NCBI GenBank assembly: GCA_047495785.1
Contig: JBLDXI010000064.1
Span: forward strand, 372,001 to 436,000
From: Lepidodermella squamata
Taxonomy: Eukaryota > Gastrotricha
Length of the DNA: 64,000 nucleotides
Reading direction: 5' to 3'
The translations under genes were made by a program, and so were the position numbers. Numbering within the stretch: position 1 is the stretch's first letter; every line of letters begins with the position of its first letter. The notes beneath the pieces were generated by a model that saw nothing but the letters and a program-made list of their open reading frames with translations, was not told the DNA's origin and did not search any database. Below, in pieces: positions 56,969-64,000 of this stretch.

Positions 56969-57565
56969 TTGTGCGCGCGCTGATTATTAACAGCTTGGTT
57001 GCAAACACGTTTGTCGGCCGCAATCCCCTTCACAACATCACACACGTCTCAGTGAGCAGCCCAAATGTGCACAATTCTTCGCCGATTCTAACGATATAGG
57101 CCACGCCTATACTCCAATAACAGGTGATTAGTCAACGTTGACTTTTCAATTGTTCACGCGGGCGAACACATTGAAGGACGTATTTACCAAGTGTTTTCAC
57201 GCAATTCGCTGCGAAACAAAAACTGCGCGCAGATAATTTTTATATCATTAACTGCAGAATTCTTTGCCATTACTTTCAATATCAAACACGCTCATACACG
57301 CACAAGCTGAAATGATAAAAAATTAGCCTTGTTGCACAGTCATGTTATTGTGCGTACTTGTTGTGCGCGCGCTGATTATTAACAGCTTGGTTGCAAACAC
57401 GTTTGTCGGCCGCAATCCCCTTCACAACATCACACACGTCTCAGTGAGCAGCCCAAATGTGCACAATTCTTCGCCGATTCTAACGATATAGGCCACGCCT
57501 ATACTCCAATAACAGGTGATTAGTCAACGTTGACTTTTCAAGTGTTCACGCGGGCGAACACTGAC
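56969..57565 (-). repeat. 392-bp satellite, inverted, 1.5 units
   Basis: Reverse complement of about 11436-12027. It shares the private base of the first unit of the plus-strand array (GCGCAGTTTTTG on the minus strand), so it derives from that unit. Confidence 0.85.
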
Positions 57566-58021
57566 TTCCTTGTTCTTCATGCCTCCCTCCCCCCGGGGAG
57601 GGAGGCAGCTTGTCATAGTTAAATTGTTTTCAACGGCGTAACCACAGTGTGCGCACAGTAACAATAGAGCGCCGGTGATTACGCTTCTGTGGTCGTGTGC
57701 GCGGCGCTGGCGACTGGCTCCGGTGACCTAGCGCCGTTAGGTCAACGTAATTACGCAATTGTGTAACCGAAAAGGCGATTTTTTCGTATTAAAATGTTTT
57801 AAAATCAGTAGTTTGTTCGTTATATTTGAAGAAAAGTTATTGGAGGTTTTGAAACATGGCCGATTTTTTGGTATTTTTTGCAATTTTACAGCTATCACAG
57901 GAGTTTCCCTAGGAGTTTCCCCAAAATTTCCTATAACCCCTTCCGCATCAGCAGTAGCTGATGCGCCGTACTCTATCGCTTATTGGGGACTCCGTCCCTG
58001 TGGGACCGTTGGTGCGCAATC
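57566..58021 (-). repeat. Inverted copy of U10
   Basis: Reverse complement of 10971-11435, including the modified palindrome and the start GATTGCGCACCAACGG. It continues the inverted duplication. Confidence 0.85.
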
Positions 58022-58126
58022 ATCTAGCAAAAGTTGTAGAATTTCAACTGGCACGCTCTCAGTTGCAACAGTCATCAACGTAGTGTAGCCTCTGCTATTT
58101 TTGACTTCCGTGGAAGCTTTGCGATC
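58022..58126 (-). pseudogene. Inverted copy of the third ankyrin exon, without U6
   Basis: Reverse complement of exon 8923-9027 as far as I can compare. On its left (minus-strand sense) it abuts the L-element end ACTG-GAT with no U between, and on its right a U10-type element. Isolated from the other exons and in reverse orientation, it is a duplicated fragment, not a functional exon. Confidence 0.75.
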
Positions 58127-58178
58127 CAGTAAAAAACCATGCTAGGACATTAATTTGGTTCGTTTTGGCAGCCACCAT
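58127..58178 (-). repeat. Inverted L-element right end
   Basis: About 50 bp matching the last bases of L1 (AACGAACCAAATTAATGTCC on the minus strand, then TAGCATGG), after which plus-strand U sequence resumes near GCCACCACCGCG. Confidence 0.7.
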
Positions 58179-61100
58179 CGCCACCACCGCGCGCTATCGC
58201 GCGCGCACACGACCACACACGCGTAATCACCGGCGCTCATTATAACCGCGCGCACCTGTGGCTGCGCAACTGCGCCATTCTTTTTATTGTATCGCCGTTA
58301 AAAACTTTTTATGAATTACCGGCTGCCTCCCTCCCCCGGGGGAGGGAGGCATCAGTTATCTTTCTTAAAAAACATGATGTTCAACCCCGGTTTGGAGGGT
58401 GGGGGAAATAAAAACCGGCCGATCTTATTTCATCAATAACTTCACTAAAAATAATCCGATTTTGAAAATTTTTGCGGCAACCGGCAGCTGGTGCCCCGTT
58501 TTTCTAGATGGTTGCGCACCAAAGGTCCCACAGGGACGGAGTCCCCAATAAGCGATAGAGTACGGCGCATCAGCTACTGCTGATGCGGAAGGGGTTATAG
58601 GAAATTTTGGGGAAACTCCTAGGGAAACTCCTGTGATAGCTGTAAAATTCCAAAAAATACCAAAAAATCGGCCATGTTTCAAAACCTCCAATAACTTTTC
58701 TTCAAACATAGCGAACAAACTACTGATTTTTAAACAATAAAAAACGAAAAAATCGCTCTTCCGGTTACGCAATTGCGCAACTACCTTGACCTAACGGCGT
58801 AAGGTCACCGTAGCCGGTCGCCAGCACCGCGCGCTGTCGCGCGCGCACACGACCACACACGCGTAATCACCGGCGCTCATTATAACCGCGCGCACCTGTG
58901 GCTGCGCAACTGCGCCATTCTTTTTATTGTATCGCCGTTAAAAACTTTTTATGAATTACCGGCTGCCTCCCTCCCCCGGGGGAGGGAGGCATCAGTTATC
59001 TTTCTTAAAAAACATGATGTTCAACCCCGGTTTGGAGGGTGGGGGAAATAAAAACCGGCCGATCTTATTTCATCAATAACTTCACTAAAAATAATCCGAT
59101 TTTGAAAATTTTTGCGGCAACCGGCAGCTGGTGCCCCGTTTTTCTAGATGGTTGCGCACCAAAGGTCCCACAGGGACGGAGTCCCCAATAAGCGATAGAG
59201 TACGGCGCATCAGCTACTGCTGATGCGGAAGGGGTTATAGGAAATTTTGGGGAAACTCCTAGGGAAACTCCTGTGATAGCTGTAAAATTCCAAAAAATAC
59301 CAAAAAATCGGCCATGTTTCAAAACCTCCAATAATTTTTCTTCAAACATACCGAACAAACTACTGATTTTTAAACAATTAAAAACGAAAAAATCGTTTCT
59401 TCGGTTACGCAATTGCGCAACTACCTTAACCTAACGGCGTAAGGTCACCGGAGCCGGTCGCCACCACCGCGCGCTGTCGCGCGCGCACACGACCACACAC
59501 GCGTAATCACCGGCGCTCATTATAACCGCACGCACACTGTGGCTGCGCCACTGCGCCATTCTTTTTGTTTATTGCCGTTAAAAACTTTTTATGAATTACC
59601 GTCTGCCTCCCTCCCCCGGGGGAGGGAGGCATCAGTTATCTTTCTTAAAAAACATGATATTTAACTCCGGTTTGGAGGGTGGGGGAAATAAAAACCGGCC
59701 GACCTTATTTCTTCAATAACTTCACCAAAAATAATCCGAATTTGAAAATTTTTGCGGCAACCGGCAGCTGGTGCCCCGTTTTTCTAGATGGTTGCGCACC
59801 AAAGGTCCCACAGGGACGGAGTCCCCAATACAAAATGCCGCATGGCGCTTTAGCTATCGCTGCCAAGCGTATGAGGTATATGGCGGTACCACATTTTTCG
59901 CATAGGGAAACGAATATTACAGTTACAAAATTAAAAAAAATACTGAAAAATCGGCGAGCTTTTTAAGTCTCATGTAAAAACTTTCCAGCATAATCGCAAT
60001 AATTTCTGATTTTTAAACAATTAAAAACGAAAAAATCGCTTTATTGATTACGCAACAACTTGACCTAACGGCGCTAGGTCACCGGTGCCGTACGCCACCA
60101 CCGCCGCGCGCGCGACGGACGCGCGCGCACACGACACCTATTGCGTAATCGCCGGCGCACAGCTATAACCGCGCGCACATTGTGGTAGCGCTAGGAGCGC
60201 AACAGGTAGTGGCGCTCGAAACTTTTTATATGCCGTTAAAAACTTTTTATGAATTACCGGCTGCCTCCCTCCCCCGGGGGAGGGAGGCTTCAATCATCTT
60301 TCTTAAAAAACATGATATTCAACCCCAGTTTGGAGGGTGGGGGGAAATAAAAACCGGCCGATCTTATTTCATCTATAACTTCACCAAAAATAATCCGATT
60401 TTGAAAATTTTTGCGGCAACCGGCAGCTGGTGCCCCGTTTTTCTAGATGGTTGCGCACCAAAGGTCCCACAGGGACGGAGTCCCCAATACAAAATGCCGC
60501 ATGGCGCTTTAGCTATCGCTGCCAAGCGTATGAGGTATATGGCGGTGCTGCATTTTTCGCGTAGGGAAACGAATATTTCAGTTATAAATATGAAAAAAAT
60601 ACTGAAAAATCGGCGAGCCTTTCAAGTCTCAGGTAAAAACTTTCCACCATAATCGCAATTATTCCTGATTTTTAACAAATTAAAAACGAAAAAATCGCTT
60701 TATCGATGACGCAACAACTTGACCTAACGGCGCGAGGTCACCGGTGCCGTACGCCACCACCGCCGCGCGCGCGACGGTCGCGCGCGCACACGACACCTAT
60801 TGCGTAATCGCCGGCGCTCTATTGTTAACTCACGCGCTCTGTGGCAGCGCTAGGAGCGCAACAGGTAGTGGCGCTCGAAACTTTTTATTCGCCGTTAAAA
60901 ACTTTTTATGAATTACCAGCTGCCTCCCTCCCCCGGGGGAGGGAGGCATCAGTTATCTTTCTTAAAAAACATGATATTCAAACCCGGTTTGGAGGGTGGG
61001 GGAAATAAAAACCGGCCGATCTTATTTCATCAATAACTTCACCAAAAATAATCCGATTTTGAAAATTTTTGCGGCAACCGGCAGCTGGTGCCCCGTTTTT

Positions 61101-61751
61101 CTAGATGATTGCGCACCAAAGGTCCCACAGGGACGGAGTCCCCAATACAAAATGCCGCATGGCGCTTTAGCTATCGCTGCCAAGCGTATGAGGTATATGG
61201 CGGTACCACATTTTTCGCATAGGGAAACGAATATTACAGTTACAAAAATTAGAAAAATACCGAAAAATTGGCGAGCCTTTCAAGTCTCAGGTAAAAACTT
61301 TCCAATATAATCGCAATAATTTCTGATTTTTAATAAATTAAAAACGAAAAAATCGCTTTATCGATGACGCAACAACTTGACCTAACGGCGCTAGGTCACC
61401 GGTGCCGTACGCCACCACCGCCGCGCGCGCGCACACGACACCTATTGCGTAATCGCCGGCGCTCTATTGTTAACTCACGCGCTCTGTGGCAGCGCTAGGA
61501 GCGCAACAGGTAGTGGCGCTCGAAACTTTTTATATGCCGTTAAAAACTTTTTATGAATTACCGGCTGCCTCCCTCCCCCGGGGGAGGGAGGCATCAGTTA
61601 TCTTTCTTAAAAAACATGATGTTCAACCCCGGTTTGGAGGGTGGGGGAAATAAAAACCGGCCGACCTTATTTCATCAATAACTTCACCAAAAATAATCCG
61701 ATTTTGAAAATTTTTGCGGCAACCGGCAGCTGGTGCCCCGTTTTTCTAGAT
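58179..61751 (+). repeat. U elements U15 (partial) to U20
   Basis: U15 right part 58179-58506; then full units U16 58510-59146, U17 59150-59786, U18 59790-60445, U19 60449-61103 and U20 61107-61748. U16 and U17 are of the GGTTATAGG subfamily, U18-U20 of the CAATACAAAATGCC subfamily. All junctions are CTAGAT plus G(G/A)TTGCG. The recurring minus-strand frame in the GGTTATAGG subfamily (about 95-115 codons) is conserved only as far as the repeat is, so it is not called a gene. Confidence 0.85.
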
Positions 61752-64000
61752 GATTGCGCGAACCAACCCGATAGGGTTCCCCTAGCGGCGGAGCCGCAGC
61801 CTGAACCGGAGGTCCAGCGCCTCTCTCTCAACTTCGCCGGTCGAGGCGACTATGGTAGAGGCGTTTTGCGCTGGACGAAAAACAAACCTAGGGAAACGAA
61901 TTTTAACGATAAAAATATGGAAAAATAAGTCGTAGATAGATCTTTTTTCGAAGTTATGGACAAACTTTTTTTTGCAAGTTTCACCATACGGCTGATTTTT
62001 GGCGATTTTTTATTCATAAAAAAAATGGAGAACTGCTCATTAATATTCATGAGCTGCTTACGCCGCCGTCTGGGTCACGGATACCGGCACCCTCATGACC
62101 GAGGTTGATTGCATCACACGCGAGAGCCAGGTCGTTGCGGCGCGTCTCTTCGAAATTTCAATTTAAAACCAGTTTGGCGGCCCTCCCTGGGGGGAGGGCT
62201 GCATCAGTGACATTCTGCTAAAAATTCTGCATCGAACAGTCTAAATTTTGTTGATAGGCGATGAACGGTTGATTTTCTATCGAATTTACAAGTTGCGCGT
62301 ACATGAAAAAGTGGCGCTCACTCACTGTGTGTGAAATTTTCAAGGCGCGTGTGACACCCAGATAGGTGCATAATTTGTCGTGACAAAGTCGGATTTTTAG
62401 ATACTAGGAAGGACGGCCGATTTTTTGGTACCAAAACCGCCGTAAGATTCGCAAGATTTCCTTTGACTATAGCGTTTGGCGCGCGATTGATTTTTAGTAA
62501 AATTAAAAATTTCAATTTTGTCGAGTTTCGTCAATTTTTTTTGACACCTCACCCTGGTAGCGCTCATGTTTGAATGCACGTAGAATGTAGCAAATTTTGC
62601 GCTGAATTTTTAGAGACCAACCTCGTCATTGTAACCCTCATGGTTGTTGCACTATAAGAGGCGCGGTAAATCGCATTTTTCAACCCATTTTTAGTGCGCG
62701 GCGGCGCTCACACACACACTCAGGGTCGATTTCGGTCAAATATTGAGCACGTGCAGTAGTCTTGTGCGCACATACAAATCATTCAGTCCGACGTAAAATT
62801 TCAAGACGAATCGAACGAGACCACGCCCATCGTCGTAGCACTCACAGTTATTTGCCTATAGAAGGCGCGGTCTATCCACCTTAAAATTTCAAAATTTCGA
62901 TGTTTTTGTGATTTTTTCGCGACAGTTTGGAAGAGTCCCTGTGTAATAATGCAACTATTTCTAGTACAAAAATTGACGGGCTTTCGAGCGGTGAAAACCG
63001 CATGTCACCACCTATAACGGTTGTTTGCCTATAAGCCTCGCGGTGAAATGTGAGATAAAAATCAAAGCAAGTACATTTCGAAATTTCGCTTTTATATTTA
63101 CGGGTCATATTTCGCTGCGACTTCATTGACGAATTTTCATGAGACATAAGTTATTCGGGGCGTTCTACTTGACGGTACATGCCTCACATTCATAAGACAC
63201 ACCTATTTGATGCCACGCCCAAGCCAAAGTCAATTTTTATATATTTTGTTGACCAACTTTGCAATCTCATGTTCCTCATTTTCTTCATTCCCGCTGTTAT
63301 ATAAATGATTCTAACGCTTAGAGCATAGTAGGCTGGCCAATTAAAGACCAGGCTGGTCGTTTTAGCCCTTTTATTTATGGAGCTACTTATTTATCGCGCG
63401 GTAAAATATCAATTTTTTCGGCTATCGTCAATTTTTTTGACACCTCACCCGCGTAGCGCTCGTATTTGAATGACCCTAGATTGTAGCAAATTTTGCGCAG
63501 AATTTTTAGAGACCAGCCGCGTCATTGTAGCCCACATGGTTGTTGCACTATAAGAGGCGCGGCAAATCGCGTTTTTCAGCCGATTTTTAGTGCGCAGCGG
63601 CGCTCACACACGCACTCACACGCACTTTCTGTCAAATTTGAAACACATGCAGCAGTGTTGTGCGCACATACCCGTTACACAGGCCGACGTAGAATTTCAA
63701 GACGAACCGAACAAGACTAAGCCCATCTTCGTAGCCCTCATAGTTATTTGCCTATAGTAGGCGCGGTAGAACTTGTTTTGATCCAACTTAAAACTTGAAA
63801 TTTCGAGATTTCGACGTTTTTGTGAATTTTTTCGCGACAATACAGAAGCGACCGGGCGTAATGTAATAGCCATATCTAGTACAACATTTCACGGGCTATC
63901 CACGGGTGAAAACCGCAAGCCGATATCAGCTGCCGTTTTTTGCCCGTAAGCCTCGCGGTAAAATTTGAGATAAAAAACAAGCCCTATCAATTTCAAAATA
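61752..64000 (+). mobile_element. L element L3, near-identical to L1, runs off the window
   Basis: Matches 5266-7509 almost base for base (offset about 56,490; one 5-bp length difference near 5408/61893). It is much closer to L1 than to L2, pointing to a recent copy or a segmental duplication that may continue past the window end. Confidence 0.85.

Overview
This is eukaryotic, almost certainly invertebrate-animal DNA. The evidence is spliceosomal GT-AG introns of about 50-60 nt inside clear protein domains (trypsin-like protease, sushi/CCP, ankyrin, Helitron Rep-helicase, GIY-YIG nuclease), no operon or Shine-Dalgarno architecture, and about three quarters of the window being repeat DNA. I cannot name the phylum: the short introns would fit several small-genome invertebrates.

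Layout. (1) 1-9027: the 3' part of a chimeric gene reading trypsin-like protease, two CCP domains, then ankyrin repeats. Its ankyrin exons are separated by copies of a ~640-bp repeat (here 'U element') whose ends coincide to the base with usable splice sites, so the U element looks like an intron-generating transposon (introner). (2) 2705-11430: head-to-tail U elements plus a related ~3.0-kb 'L element'. (3) 11436-40294: a satellite domain. A 392-bp satellite, a U fragment, a 425-bp satellite array and a gene cassette of 3.3-3.6 kb occur in this order twice, followed by a third 425-bp array. The cassette holds a two-exon gene for a possible OB-fold/zinc-ribbon protein and a two-exon gene of unknown function on the opposite strand, plus a small ORF. 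(4) 40295-52130: a large Helitron-like transposon (41766-51123) with ten exons encoding zinc finger, OTU-like domain, HUH Rep, PIF1-type helicase and a C-terminal SLX1-like GIY-YIG nuclease. It has one apparent frameshift and is flanked on both sides by decayed Rep fragments. (5) 52133-64000: a second field of U and L elements, including an inverted copy of the 8.2-12.0 kb region that preserves a U-free version of one insertion junction.

How parts relate. The Helitron should encode all steps of its own rolling-circle transposition (HUH nicking and helicase); the GIY-YIG fusion adds a second nuclease. U and L elements carry no credible protein and must be mobilised in trans, by an enzyme not identified here. 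They share related ends and a GC-rich palindrome followed by GCATCAGT, and their right end recreates a CTRGAT target, which can explain their tandem growth. The satellite domain has clearly undergone tandem duplication, because flanking sequence and the cassette are copied with a constant 10,291-bp offset while the 425-bp arrays between them differ in copy number.
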